A DNA stretch of 64,000 bases from Anderseniella sp963700735 (GCA_963700735.1 CAVOYR010000009.1:62001-126000); one strand, 5' to 3'; shown: positions 8,426-17,608, counted from the stretch's first letter. Notes: generated by a model from the letters alone, not told the origin. A program made the numbers and translations.

Positions 8426-9400
8426 TTGACCACCATCCTCGACACCGTCACCGGCCAGAAGGTTCAGGCGCGGCACCCGGAAAAGGCTCACAAGCCCGAC
8501 AATCCGGTGCAGCGCAAGAAGCCGGACTGGCTGCGCGTCAAGGCGCCGGTTTCCCTGAAGTACCAGGAAACCCGCAAGCTGGTGCGTGACCACAATCTGG
8601 TGACGGTGTGCGAGGAGGCGGGCTGCCCCAACATCGGCGAATGCTGGGAGAAGAAGCACGCCACCTTCATGATCATGGGTGAAACCTGCACCCGCGCCTG
8701 CGCGTTCTGCAACGTGCGAACGGGCATGCCGGAAGCGCTGGACGGTGACGAGCCTAACCGCGTGGCCGATGCGGTGGCGAAGATGGGGCTCACACATTCC
8801 GTCATCACCAGCGTGGACCGTGACGACCTGGCCGATGGCGGGGCAGAGCATTTTGCCAGTGTCATCCGGGCAATTCGCAAGGCGGCACCTGACACCACGA
8901 TCGAGGTGCTGACGCCGGACTTCCTGCGCAAGGACGGGGCGCTAGAAGTGGTGGTCGAGGCACGGCCCGACGTGTTCAACCACAACCTCGAAACTGTGCC
9001 GCATCTTTATCCGCGCATCCGTCCCGGCGCGCGCTACTTCCACTCGCTGCGCCTGCTGCAGCGGGTGAAGGAGCTGGAGCCCGCAATGTTCACCAAGTCC
9101 GGCATCATGGTCGGCCTGGGGGAGACGCGCGAAGACATCCTGCAGGTGATGGATGACATGCGCTCGGCCAATATCGATTTCATGACCATCGGCCAGTACC
9201 TGCAACCGACGCCCAAACACGCTGCCATTGACCGGTTCTGGACGCCTGACGAGTTCAAGGCGCTTGAAACCAGTGCCTATGCCAAGGGGTTCCTGATGGT
9301 GTCGGCCAGCCCGCTGACCCGGTCCTCGCACCATGCCGGCGATGACTTTGCCCGGCTTCGCGCGGCGCGCGAGGTCAAGCTCGCTCGCAAGGCCGGCTGA
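8426..9400 (+). CDS. lipA: Lipoyl synthase
   Basis: A 324-residue radical SAM enzyme that inserts two sulfurs into protein-bound octanoyl groups, making the lipoyl cofactor needed by PdhB and PdhC upstream. The auxiliary cluster cysteines lie in CEEAGCPNIGEC and the radical SAM motif is CTRACAFC. The C-terminal serine ligand of the auxiliary cluster is probably in SPLTRSSHHAGDD. I chose the TTG at 8426 because AAGGG lies at a suitable distance and the protein then begins with the family-typical TTILDTV. A TTG at 8396 would overlap the upstream gene by 29 bases. Confidence 0.94.
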   Translation: MTTILDTVTGQKVQARHPEKAHKPDNPVQRKKPDWLRVKAPVSLKYQETRKLVRDHNLVTVCEEAGCPNIGECWEKKHATFMIMGETCTRACAFCNVRTGMPEALDGDEPNRVADAVAKMGLTHSVITSVDRDDLADGGAEHFASVIRAIRKAAPDTTIEVLTPDFLRKDGALEVVVEARPDVFNHNLETVPHLYPRIRPGARYFHSLRLLQRVKELEPAMFTKSGIMVGLGETREDILQVMDDMRSANIDFMTIGQYLQPTPKHAAIDRFWTPDEFKALETSAYAKGFLMVSASPLTRSSHHAGDDFARLRAAREVKLARKAG

Positions 9401-9414
9401 GCGGCAGCGCACGG

Positions 9415-9879
9415 GTGGCGACGTTCCAGACCACACGGCGGGTGGCGTTCGAGCCTGAACTGCTGTTTTCCATCGTCAGCGACGTTGCCAGATACGGCGA
9501 GTTCGTGCCGCTATGCACGGCGGCCCGCGTTTGGGACGAGCGCACGGGCGAGGATGGGCGCAGGCACTTCCGCGCCAGCCTCGACATTGCCTATCCGAAG
9601 CTGCGCCTGAAGGAGACGTTTGTCTCCGATGTGGTGGCTGATCCGCAGCGGCTGTCGGTGCGCGCAACCGCCAGCGAAGGGCCGGTGAAGCATATCGACA
9701 ACCGGTGGCTGTTCACGCCGGCGCGCGGCGGCTGCGACATCGATTTTCACCTCGACTACGAAATGTCTTCGCGGCTGCTTCATATGGCCATGGGTGGCGT
9801 TTTTGAGGTGGCCGTGCGCAAGATCATGACAGCGTTCGAGGAGCGCGCCAGGGAACTGTCTGGCCAGCCCCGCGTTTGA
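9415..9879 (+). CDS. RatA/Coq10 family START-domain protein
   Basis: A 154-residue single-domain polyketide cyclase/START protein of the Coq10/RatA family. Coq10 homologues bind ubiquinone and support respiration, while the E. coli member RatA was described as a ribosome-association toxin. The toxin label is unlikely to describe the role here. Typical segments are the N-terminal FEPELLFSIVSDVARYGEFVP, the LRLKETFVSDV strand and the long C-terminal helix. It starts with GTG 14 bases after lipA, a neighbour pair common in alphaproteobacteria. Confidence 0.85.
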   Translation: MATFQTTRRVAFEPELLFSIVSDVARYGEFVPLCTAARVWDERTGEDGRRHFRASLDIAYPKLRLKETFVSDVVADPQRLSVRATASEGPVKHIDNRWLFTPARGGCDIDFHLDYEMSSRLLHMAMGGVFEVAVRKIMTAFEERARELSGQPRV

Positions 9880-9944
9880 ATCCTGACCATCGCTTCACCA
9901 TATGGTGAGGGAGAGCGGGCATTCACACACGAAAGGCTCATCCC

Positions 9945-10547
9945 ATGAAACCGGGGACATTTTTGAATATTGCTGCGTCGGCCTTGATAGGCGCGGGCGC
10001 ACTGTTTGCCACTGTTGGCACCACCACCACAACCGCCCTGATGATGTCGTCAACGACAGCCTCGGCGCAGAACGTTGACCGTTACCGGCCGGGCGCTGAT
10101 CGCGGCAACCGTGGTGCGAACCGCGGCAATCGTGGCGTCAACCGTGGAAACCGCGGTGCAAACCGGGCCGTGCGTTCGGGCAACCGTGCAGAACGCCGGG
10201 CAAACCGCTCCCGCAACCGTGCTGTCAGACGGGGCAACCGGGTGCGCAACGGCAACGTTGAACGCTTCCGTCCGGGCCAGGCGCGGCGTGGTTTCGCCTA
10301 CAAGCGCAACCGGCATGGCCGCCGCTATCGCAACCGCCGCAGCGGTTTCAGCCACTTCTACAACGGCTTCTATTACTCGTCGCCGTTCTGGTTGGGTGCT
10401 GCACCGCTTTACTACAGCTATTCCGGCAGCAACTGGGATGCGCACGTGGAATGGTGCCATGACCGCTACCGTTCGTACAACGAGCGCCGCGACGCCTTCA
10501 AGGGCTATGACGGCCTGTGGCACAAGTGCAACAGCCCGTACGGCTGA
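9945..10547 (+). CDS. BA14K-like secreted protein with Arg/Gly/Asn repeats
   Basis: A 200-residue exported basic protein. A signal peptide (about 1-41, ending TTASAQ) is followed by an extreme Arg/Asn/Gly region (about 46-110) built on repeats of RGNRGANRGNRGVN, then a Tyr/Phe-rich segment, and a C-terminal motif WCHDRYRSYNERRDAFKGYDG of the BA14K type. BA14K proteins are small envelope proteins of rhizobia and brucellae; some are immunoreactive and lectin-like. The repeat region is not part of the usual family. A terminator hairpin follows directly. Confidence 0.75.
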   Translation: MKPGTFLNIAASALIGAGALFATVGTTTTTALMMSSTTASAQNVDRYRPGADRGNRGANRGNRGVNRGNRGANRAVRSGNRAERRANRSRNRAVRRGNRVRNGNVERFRPGQARRGFAYKRNRHGRRYRNRRSGFSHFYNGFYYSSPFWLGAAPLYYSYSGSNWDAHVEWCHDRYRSYNERRDAFKGYDGLWHKCNSPYG

Positions 10548-10570
10548 ACCTAGCCGACATTTGGCAAGCG

Positions 10571-10600
10571 AAACCCCGGCTCACAGAGCCGGGGTTTTTC
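10571..10600 (+). terminator. Rho-independent terminator
   Basis: AACCCCGGCTC and GAGCCGGGGTTTTT form a perfect stem of about ten pairs with a short loop, followed by a T-run on the plus strand. It ends the BA14K-like gene and separates it from the converging flavoprotein gene. Confidence 0.9.
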
Positions 10601-10607
10601 GTATTTT

Positions 10608-13067
10608 CTAGCACCTGATGCGTTCGTTCTTCGGGTCATAGAGCGGTGCGAGCTGCACCTTCGCCGGATACCGCTTCCACGCGATCTCGACTTCCCATTT
10701 TCCTGAATCAATCCAGTCCTTTGTGACGCCGTCTTCACACTTCATGTAGCCCATGCCGATGGACTTGCCGATGCGGTGGCCCCAGGCGCCCGAGGTGGTG
10801 GCCCCAACGATGACGCCGTCGCGGTACACTGGTTCCTCGTGGTACATCATGGGTGCCTTGTCGCTGTCGTCATGAAGCGCCAGCGTGACCATGCGCTTGG
10901 TGCGGACGTTCTGCTCCTTCTGCTTCAGCAGGGCGTCTCGGCCGATGAAGCCGCCTTTCTTGTCCCACGCGATGGTGAAGCCCAGCCCGGCCTCGAGCGG
11001 GGTGTCCTCGTCGGCAATGTCGTGGCCGAAGTGGCGATAGGCCTTCTCGGTGCGGCAGTTGTTCATGGTGTGCATGCCGGCGTGGGTGAGGCCGAACTCG
11101 TCTCCGGCGGCAATGATGGTGTCGTACACATGCAGGGCGAACTCGGACGGCATGTACAGTTCCCAGCCGAGCTCGCCGACATAGGTGATGCGGCTGGCGC
11201 GGACGCGGGCGTAGCCGATTTCCAGCTCGCGCGCCGTGGCGAACGGGTGGGCTGCGTTGGACATGTCCGCACCGGTGAGCTTTTCCATCAGGGCGCGCGA
11301 GTTTGGCCCCATAAGCGAGAGCATGGGCATGCCCGAGGTGACATCGGTAATGGTGCAGAAGCGCTCGCCGATGTGGCGCTTGAGCCAGGCAAAGTCACGG
11401 ATCTGCGGCGCGGAACCGGTGACGACGAGGAACTCGCTCTCGCCCAGCCGGGTGACGGTGAGGTCTGCCTCGATGCCGCCGCGCTCGTTGCACCACTGGG
11501 TGTAGACCATCTTGCCCGGCGCGACGTCACAGTCGGCCACGGAGACCTCATTGAGTACGGCCAGCGCGTCGCGGCCCTGCACCATGTACTTGGCAAAGCT
11601 GGACTGGTCGAAAATCGCCACCCGGTCGCGCACGGCTTCGGCTTCGGCCTGTGCGTACGGGAACCAGTTCTGGCGATGGTAGGAGTATTCGTATTCCGCC
11701 TTCTCAGCTGATGGCGCGAAGAAGTTTGGCCGCTCCCAGCCGTTCACCTCGCCGAAACAGGCGTGGCGTGCCGCGAGCCGGTCATGGAACGGCGACTTGC
11801 GCACCCCGCGAGCAGTCTCGACCTGGTGATACGGCCAGTGCATGGCGTAGAGCAGGCCGAGCGACTCGGTGGTACGGTCATGCAGGTACTTCGCGTTGGA
11901 CTGGAACGGATGCACCCGGCGGATGTCGACATTGACCACGTCCATCGGCGGGTGGCCGTCCCTGATCCATTCGGCCAGCACCTTGCCGGCACCGCCTGAC
12001 GACTGGATGCCGATGGAGTTGAAGCCACAGGCCATGTACAGGTCCTTGACGAACGGTGCCTCGCCCAGGTGATAGCGGTCGTCGGGGGTGAAGCTTTCCG
12101 GCCCGTTGAAGAACAGCGCGATGCCGGCGGTTTCCAGCAGCGGCACGCGGTTGACGGCCTTCTCCAGCACCGGCTCGAAGTGGTCGTAATCTTCGGGCAG
12201 CGTTTCAAAGGAGTGATCGTCGGTCAGTTGCCCGTTCATGCCCCACGGCTTGGCGACCGGCTCGAATGCGCCCAGCATCAGCTTGCCGGCATCTTCCTTG
12301 TAGTATGCCCACTCGTCGGGAATGCGTGTCACCGGCATGTTGGCCGGCAGTTCGGCAATCGGCTCGGTGACGATGTAGAAGTGCTCTGCTGCATGCAGCG
12401 GTATCTGCACGCCAACCTGCTGTCCCAGCTCGCGCGACCACATGCCGCCGCAGATGACTGTCTTGTCGGCCATGATGGTGCCGGCATCAGTCTCGACACC
12501 GGTGACGCGATCGCCCTCCTTGATCAGGCGGGTCACCTTGGTGTGTTCGAAGATCCTGGCGCCGCGTGCGCGCGCACCGGCGGCATAGGCCTGCGTGACG
12601 TCAATCGGGTTCACCTGGCCGTCGCCCGGCAGGAAAATGCCGCCGGTCACGCCTTCGAGGTTGATGTGCGGCAGGCGCTCCTTGATCTCGCCGGGGTTGA
12701 TGACCTGCACGTCGAGGCCGAAGCTCTTTGCCATCGAGGCACCGCGCAGGAACTCTTCCAGCCGCGCCTCGGTGAGGGCAATGGACACCGACCCGTTCTG
12801 CTTGAAGCCGATGGCCTGGCCGGTCTCGGCCTCCAGTCCCTTCATCAGTTCGGTGGTGTACTGGGCGAGCTCAGTCATGTTGCGGTTGGCGCGAAGCTGT
12901 CCGACCAGCCCCGCCGCATGCCAGGTGGTGCCGGACGTCAGCTGCTTGCGCTCCAGCAGCACGACATCGGTGATGCCGATCCTGGTCAGGTGATAGGCGA
13001 GGGAACAGCCGATGACGCCGCCACCGACGATGACGACGTTTGCATGGGCGGGAAGTTGCTTGGCCAT
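10608..13067 (-). CDS. GcvT-family FAD-dependent oxidoreductase (sarcosine/dimethylglycine dehydrogenase-like)
   Basis: An 819-residue two-part enzyme. The N-terminal DAO flavin domain starts with VVIVGGGVIGCSLAYHL and contains TTWHAAGL; His50 of that motif corresponds to the covalent-FAD histidine of dimethylglycine and sarcosine dehydrogenases. The C-terminal half (about 430-810) is a GcvT-type tetrahydrofolate domain. The expected reaction is oxidative N-demethylation of a glycine derivative, passing the one-carbon unit to folate. The start at 13067 has AAGGT upstream; a longer frame lacks a ribosome site. The substrate is unknown. Confidence 0.88.
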   Translation of the reverse strand: MAKQLPAHANVVIVGGGVIGCSLAYHLTRIGITDVVLLERKQLTSGTTWHAAGLVGQLRANRNMTELAQYTTELMKGLEAETGQAIGFKQNGSVSIALTEARLEEFLRGASMAKSFGLDVQVINPGEIKERLPHINLEGVTGGIFLPGDGQVNPIDVTQAYAAGARARGARIFEHTKVTRLIKEGDRVTGVETDAGTIMADKTVICGGMWSRELGQQVGVQIPLHAAEHFYIVTEPIAELPANMPVTRIPDEWAYYKEDAGKLMLGAFEPVAKPWGMNGQLTDDHSFETLPEDYDHFEPVLEKAVNRVPLLETAGIALFFNGPESFTPDDRYHLGEAPFVKDLYMACGFNSIGIQSSGGAGKVLAEWIRDGHPPMDVVNVDIRRVHPFQSNAKYLHDRTTESLGLLYAMHWPYHQVETARGVRKSPFHDRLAARHACFGEVNGWERPNFFAPSAEKAEYEYSYHRQNWFPYAQAEAEAVRDRVAIFDQSSFAKYMVQGRDALAVLNEVSVADCDVAPGKMVYTQWCNERGGIEADLTVTRLGESEFLVVTGSAPQIRDFAWLKRHIGERFCTITDVTSGMPMLSLMGPNSRALMEKLTGADMSNAAHPFATARELEIGYARVRASRITYVGELGWELYMPSEFALHVYDTIIAAGDEFGLTHAGMHTMNNCRTEKAYRHFGHDIADEDTPLEAGLGFTIAWDKKGGFIGRDALLKQKEQNVRTKRMVTLALHDDSDKAPMMYHEEPVYRDGVIVGATTSGAWGHRIGKSIGMGYMKCEDGVTKDWIDSGKWEVEIAWKRYPAKVQLAPLYDPKNERIRC

Positions 13068-13186
13068 GGGATACCTTGATGAAGCGCTGAGGAATGCAGG
13101 CCGCACGCTAGCAAGGCTCAGGGGCCGGCGGCTAGTGCCAGAATGGCGACCGAACGGTGAGCCAGATTCAACTGTTGCCGGACGGG

Positions 13187-13882
13187 CTAAACGGAGCGGG
13201 TCACGCCGCCATCGACGCGGATGTTCTGGCCGGTGATGTAGCCGGCTCCGTCGGAGGCAAGGAACGACACGGTGGCGGCAATTTCCTCGCTGGTGCCATA
13301 GCGCTTCATCGGCACACCCTCGCGGCGGTCATCTGTGGCGGGCAGGCTGTCGATCCAGCCAGGCAGCACGTTGTTCATGCGGATGTTGTCGGCAGCATAG
13401 GTGTCGGCAAACACCTTGGTGAAGGAGGCCAGCCCCGCCCGAGCCACGGCCGAGGTTGGGAACATGGAGGTTGGCTCAAAGGTCCAGGCCGTCGAGATGT
13501 TGATGATCGCGCCGGACTTTTGTTGTTGCATGACGGGCGTCACCATGCGTGTGGGGCGCACGACATTGAGGAAATACACGTCGATGCCGGTGTGCCAGTC
13601 CTCATCGGTCAATTCGAGGATGGGTTTGCGGGGACCATGGCCGGCGCTGTTGACCAGCACATCGATGCGGCCCCAGCGGTCCATTGCACCGTCAACCAGC
13701 CGCTGGAGATCATCCACGGACTGGTTCGATCCTGTCACGCCAAAGCCATCGAGTTCGCTGGCCAGTGCCTGACCCTTGCCGGACGACGACAGGATCGCGA
13801 CCTTGAAACCATCCTGCGCCAGCCTGCGTGCCGCTGCTGCACCCATGCCAGACCCGCCCGCCGTTACCAGTGCGACCTTCAT
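13187..13882 (-). CDS. SDR-family protein lacking the catalytic Tyr and Lys
   Basis: A 231-residue Rossmann-fold protein of the short-chain dehydrogenase/reductase family. The cofactor loop TAGGSGMG (7-14), the NSAG motif (78-81) and the structural Asn region are present, and so is the active-site Ser130. The Tyr expected 13 residues later is Thr143 and the Lys four further on is Ala147, followed by Arg148. It is therefore an atypical SDR and possibly not a classical oxidoreductase. It lies 119 bases upstream of the flavoprotein start on the same strand, so both may be expressed together. Confidence 0.82.
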   Translation of the reverse strand: MKVALVTAGGSGMGAAAARRLAQDGFKVAILSSSGKGQALASELDGFGVTGSNQSVDDLQRLVDGAMDRWGRIDVLVNSAGHGPRKPILELTDEDWHTGIDVYFLNVVRPTRMVTPVMQQQKSGAIINISTAWTFEPTSMFPTSAVARAGLASFTKVFADTYAADNIRMNNVLPGWIDSLPATDDRREGVPMKRYGTSEEIAATVSFLASDGAGYITGQNIRVDGGVTRSV

Positions 13883-13975
13883 GCCAAATCCGCCTTGCCT
13901 GTGTGATTTCATGCTGGCAGCGAGCTATGTCATGCAGCGCAAGGGCGTGCAAGCGGGGGCGGGCTGTGAGGCCAT

Positions 13976-14599
13976 TTAGCCCAGCACGTACACGTCGGTG
14001 CCGATGACAGCAGACTGGAACACCTCGACCACATCCTCGTTCAGCATGCGGATGCAACCTGACGACGCGGCCTGGCCGATGGAGCCCGGCTTGTTGGTGC
14101 CGTGGATGCGGTAGAGCGTGTCCTTGCCATCCTTGTAAAGATACATGGCGCGCGCCCCGAGCGGGTTGTCGGGACCGCCTGGCATGCCGTTGGCGTACTT
14201 GGCCAGCTTCTTGTCGCGGGCGATCATTTCACGCGGCGGTGTCCACTTGGGCCACATGATCTTGCGCTGGATGGTGGCGTGGCCTGACCAGCCGAAACCA
14301 TCCTTGCCCACCGACACGCCGTAGCGCATGGCCCGGCCTGCATCGATCTTCACATAAAGGAACTTGTTGCGGGCATCGACCACAATGGCGCCGGGGTTGA
14401 GGTTGTTGGCGTAGGGCACAATGGTCTTGCGGTGCGACAGGGGCACGATGTCCGGCCCGACCGGAAAGATCGGGTGCTTGTCGTCGGGCGTGGCATAAAA
14501 CGGCCGGGTGGCCGGACCCCGCGCGAAAACCGCAGGGGCAAACAGCGGGGTGGCCGCAGCGGCGGCGGCAGAGGCAATCAAGTGTCGGCGGTTCATCAT
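13976..14599 (-). CDS. L,D-transpeptidase (YkuD domain), Tat-type signal
   Basis: A 207-residue peptidoglycan cross-linking enzyme. The N-terminus MMNRRHLIASAAAAAA has a twin-arginine and ends at FAPAVFA, a likely Tat or Sec signal. The YkuD domain ends with the catalytic signature HGTNKPGSIGQAASSGCIRM, where the cysteine forms the acyl-enzyme. Such enzymes make 3-3 cross-links or attach proteins to peptidoglycan. Start ATG 14599 is chosen over the neighbouring 14596. The gene appears monocistronic. Confidence 0.9.
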   Translation of the reverse strand: MMNRRHLIASAAAAAATPLFAPAVFARGPATRPFYATPDDKHPIFPVGPDIVPLSHRKTIVPYANNLNPGAIVVDARNKFLYVKIDAGRAMRYGVSVGKDGFGWSGHATIQRKIMWPKWTPPREMIARDKKLAKYANGMPGGPDNPLGARAMYLYKDGKDTLYRIHGTNKPGSIGQAASSGCIRMLNEDVVEVFQSAVIGTDVYVLG

Positions 14600-14820
14600 C
14601 ACTGGCAATCCTGATTGTCATGGTTAATTCATCGATGACCAAAGGTAGTGTCGAACGACAAATTCGGCAACATCTAGGCAGATGCGTTCACGGACTGTTG
14701 CACCGTGTCAGGGATGTGATCGTTCGCTTGCAAATACGCGACGTTCGACTTACCAAACGCCTCGTGCCGGTGTATATCGGTCACAGGCAAACCACTCCAG
14801 TGCAGGCAGGCCAGGCAAAC

Positions 14821-15222
14821 ATGTACAAGGGCAATGTGAACCCCGAACAGGCGCACAAAGCGTTGACCAGCGACGCAGGCGCGGTTCTGATTGATGTGCG
14901 AACCAACGCAGAATGGGCATTCGTGGGCATGCCGGCCGTCGAGCGGCTGCTGACCATTTCATGGCAGGCCTTTCCGTCGATGCAGGTAAACGAGCGGTTC
15001 GTGGATTCGGTTCGCGATGCCGGTATCGGGCAGGACACGGCGATCTACTGCATCTGCCGTTCCGGCGCACGCTCTGCCTCTGCTGCCACGGCGCTGGCGC
15101 AGGCGGGCTATACCAACTGCTTCAACGTGTCGGAAGGTTTTGAGGGCGACCTCGATGACAGCCGTCACCGGGGCAGGGCTAACGGCTGGAAGGCGAGAGG
15201 CCTTCCCTGGATACAGAGCTGA
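14821..15222 (+). CDS. Rhodanese-like sulfurtransferase domain protein
   Basis: A 133-residue single rhodanese domain. The active-site loop CICRSGARS supplies the persulfide cysteine. Rhodaneses move sulfane sulfur between donors and acceptors. The gene ends five bases before metZ in the same direction, which suggests a link to sulfur assimilation. I took the ATG at 14821, where homology to the domain begins (NPEQAHKALTSD); the frame is open further upstream without domain character. Confidence 0.85.
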   Translation: MYKGNVNPEQAHKALTSDAGAVLIDVRTNAEWAFVGMPAVERLLTISWQAFPSMQVNERFVDSVRDAGIGQDTAIYCICRSGARSASAATALAQAGYTNCFNVSEGFEGDLDDSRHRGRANGWKARGLPWIQS

Positions 15223-15227
15223 GCGAG

Positions 15228-16427
15228 ATGAAGAAGTCAGTCAAGAACCCGAACCCGGCCAAGTGGGGCGAGTCGACACGCCTTGTGCGGGGCGGGCTGG
15301 ACCGCTCGCACCACGGTGAGACGGCGGAAGCGCTCTACCTCAATTCGGGCTTCGTGTACCCGGATGCCGAGACGGCAGAAGACCGGTTCTCCGGTGCGCA
15401 GGAAGGCTATGTATACGCGCGGTACGGCAACCCCACCGTGACCATGTTCGAAGAGCGGTTGCGGCTGCTGGAAGGGGCAGAGGCCTGCTATGCGACGGCG
15501 TCGGGCATGGCGGCGGTGTGGGGCGCGCTGGCCTGCCAGGTCGAGGCGGGTGACCACATCGTTGCAGCCAGGGCGCTGTTCGGGTCGTGCTACCAGATAC
15601 TGACATCGATCCTGCCGAAGTTCGGCGTCACCTCGACGCTGGTTGATGGTGGCGACCTTGAGGCGTGGCGCGCGGCCATCCGGCCCGAGACGAAGGTGTT
15701 CTTCCTGGAAACGCCATCCAACCCGGGCCTGCAGGTATTCGACATCGCCGCCGTTGCGGATATCGCCAGGGCCAATGGCATCTGCGTGGTGGTGGACAAC
15801 ATTTTCGCCACACCGATCGTGCAGAAGACATTGCCGCTGGGCGCGGATGTGATCGTGTATTCCGGAACCAAGCACATGGACGGGCAGGGCCGCGTGCTGG
15901 GTGGTGCGGTCGTCTCCACGACCGAGTTCAAGGAAGAGAAGCTGAAACCCTTCCTGCGCCATACCGGGCCCAGCCTGTCGCCGTTCAATGCCTGGGTGCT
16001 GCTGAAGGGCATGGAAACGCTGAAGCTGCGCGTCAACGCCCAGTGCGACAGTGCGCTGAAGGTGGCAAGCGCGCTTGAAAGCATGGGTGGCGTGGCCCGC
16101 GTCATCTATCCGTGGCTGGACAGCCACCCGCAGGCCGCGCTCTGCCGCAGGCAGATGACAGCGGGCGGGACGATGGTCACGTTTGAACTTGCCGGCGGCA
16201 AGCGGTCAGCCTTCGACATGCTGCGCAAGCTGGAGATCATCGACATTTCCAACAACCTGGGCGATGCCAAGTCGCTGATCACCCATCCGGCCACCACCAC
16301 CCACCGCAACATCGGCCAGCAGGCGCGCGATGAAATGGGCGTGACTGACGGCATGGTGCGGCTGTCGGTCGGGCTTGAAGACACCGATGACCTGATCGGC
16401 GACCTGAAGCAGGCGCTGGGGGCCTGA
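15228..16427 (+). CDS. metZ: O-succinylhomoserine sulfhydrylase
   Basis: A 399-residue PLP enzyme of the Cys/Met metabolism family that makes homocysteine from O-succinylhomoserine and sulfide. Conserved features: YARYGNPT near the N-terminus, ATASGMAAV, the ETPSNPGL segment, VVVDNIF before the PLP loop, and the PLP lysine in YSGTKHMDGQGR. The C-terminal SLGD-like loop is NNLGDAKSLITHPATTTH. Overall sequence is closer to MetZ than to MetB or MetY, but substrate preference is inferred. The rhodanese gene sits immediately upstream. I saw no SAM-II riboswitch upstream of the pair. Confidence 0.93.
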   Translation: MKKSVKNPNPAKWGESTRLVRGGLDRSHHGETAEALYLNSGFVYPDAETAEDRFSGAQEGYVYARYGNPTVTMFEERLRLLEGAEACYATASGMAAVWGALACQVEAGDHIVAARALFGSCYQILTSILPKFGVTSTLVDGGDLEAWRAAIRPETKVFFLETPSNPGLQVFDIAAVADIARANGICVVVDNIFATPIVQKTLPLGADVIVYSGTKHMDGQGRVLGGAVVSTTEFKEEKLKPFLRHTGPSLSPFNAWVLLKGMETLKLRVNAQCDSALKVASALESMGGVARVIYPWLDSHPQAALCRRQMTAGGTMVTFELAGGKRSAFDMLRKLEIIDISNNLGDAKSLITHPATTTHRNIGQQARDEMGVTDGMVRLSVGLEDTDDLIGDLKQALGA

Positions 16428-16434
16428 CCTCATC

Positions 16435-16899
16435 ATGGACATTCGCGTTGATGATTTGCGCGGACCCGAGATTGCGGCCTTGCTGGAAGGCCACCTTGCC
16501 CACATGCGCACGCTGTCGCCGCCGGACACCGTCCACGCGCTGGACCTGGCGGGCTTGCGCGTACCGGAGGTGACGTTCTGGACCGTGTGGGACGAGGGCA
16601 CCTTGCTGGGCTGTGGCGCGCTGAAGCAACTGGCACCCGATTTTGCCGAGATCAAGTCCATGCGCACCGCACCTGAACACCGCGGCCGCGGAGTGGGTGA
16701 ATTCGTGCTGCGGCACATCCTGTCGGTGGCGCGCCAGCGGGGGTATGCCCGGCTCAGCCTTGAAACAGGCACCCATGCCGATTTCCAGCCCGCCCATCGG
16801 CTCTACAAGCGGTTCGGCTTCAGCTATTGCGATGCCTTTGCCGACTACGAGATCACCGAGCACAATGTGTGCATGACGCTGGACCTGGACGCACCATGA
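16435..16899 (+). CDS. GNAT family N-acetyltransferase
   Basis: A 154-residue acetyltransferase. The acetyl-CoA pyrophosphate loop is in MRTAPEHRGRGVGEFVLRHI (R/Q-x-x-G-x-G/A), followed by LSLETGTHADFQPAHRLYKR and a FGFSYCDAF turn typical of GNAT motif B. The sequence resembles PhnO/YafP-type GNATs that act on small amines, but the substrate is not predictable. Its stop overlaps the start of the LysE-type gene as ATGA, so translation of the two is probably coupled. Confidence 0.88.
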   Translation: MDIRVDDLRGPEIAALLEGHLAHMRTLSPPDTVHALDLAGLRVPEVTFWTVWDEGTLLGCGALKQLAPDFAEIKSMRTAPEHRGRGVGEFVLRHILSVARQRGYARLSLETGTHADFQPAHRLYKRFGFSYCDAFADYEITEHNVCMTLDLDAP

Positions 16900-17525
16900 T
16901 CCTCGATCCCTCGCAAGTGCTGGTGTTCATGGCAGCAGGCATTGCCCTCAACCTGACACCGGGCGCCGACCTGATGTTCTGCCTCGGGCAAGGGCTCAAG
17001 TCCGGTCCCCGCACCGGCATGGCCGCAAGCCTTGGCATTGCCACCGGCAGCGCCATTCACACGCTGGCTGCCGGTCTTGGGCTTGCTGCAGTGCTGGCGG
17101 CGCACCCGGTGGCGTTCGAGGTTCTGAAATGGGCAGGCGTCGCTTACCTTGCATGGCTTGCCGTGCAGGCGTTCCGGACACCGGTCGAGCTTGACTTGCC
17201 GGACGGGGCGAAGCGCTCAACCGCCTGCCAGGCGTGGCGGGACGGCACACTGGTCAATCTGCTGAACCCGAAGGTGATCATCTTCATCCTCGCCTTCCTG
17301 CCGCAGTTCGTCGATCCGGCGCGTGGCTCCAGCCTGCTGCAGTTCCTGCTGCTGGGGCTGATCTTCAACATCACCGGCACCATCGTGAATGGCGCAGTGG
17401 GCATCGGGGCCGGTTCCGTGCGCAAGCTGTTCAAGGCCAATGCCAGTGCGGCGCGCAGGCTGGGCTACCTGTCGGGCACGGTGTTCCTGGCGCTGGCGGC
17501 GAAACTGGCATTCGAGCAGCGCTGA
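16896..17525 (+). CDS. LysE family translocator
   Basis: A 209-residue inner-membrane exporter of the LysE/RhtB type with about six hydrophobic helices. Family signatures are NLTPGADLMFCLGQGL near residues 19-34, AGVAYLAWLAVQA and the loop NLLNPKVIIFILAFLPQFV. Members export amino acids or related metabolites. It is coupled by ATGA overlap to the preceding GNAT gene, so an acetylated or toxic amine is a possible cargo; this is inference. Confidence 0.9.
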   Translation: MILDPSQVLVFMAAGIALNLTPGADLMFCLGQGLKSGPRTGMAASLGIATGSAIHTLAAGLGLAAVLAAHPVAFEVLKWAGVAYLAWLAVQAFRTPVELDLPDGAKRSTACQAWRDGTLVNLLNPKVIIFILAFLPQFVDPARGSSLLQFLLLGLIFNITGTIVNGAVGIGAGSVRKLFKANASAARRLGYLSGTVFLALAAKLAFEQR

Positions 17526-17593
17526 GCGGGCCGGCTGCGGCATCTTTACCTTGCGAAGTTTGAATTCCTTGACTTGGGCACCCACATCTGCGC

Positions 17594-17608
17594 TTGTGCA
17601 CTGCACAA
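17594..17608. promoter_or_regulatory. Palindrome TTGTGCACTGCACAA, copy 1
   Basis: A perfect 7-1-7 inverted repeat in the 263-base gap upstream of the DEAD-box helicase gene. The identical 15-mer recurs at 20003-20017. It is a candidate binding site for a dimeric regulator; no known regulator is assigned. Confidence 0.5.

Noticed and set aside
9415..9879. Annotation as a RatA toxin with a partner antitoxin
   Set aside because: No antitoxin gene is adjacent, and the lipA neighbourhood and START domain fit a Coq10-like role better.
14600..14820. SAM-II riboswitch upstream of the rhodanese-metZ pair
   Set aside because: The region was read for the conserved pseudoknot elements and none was convincing.
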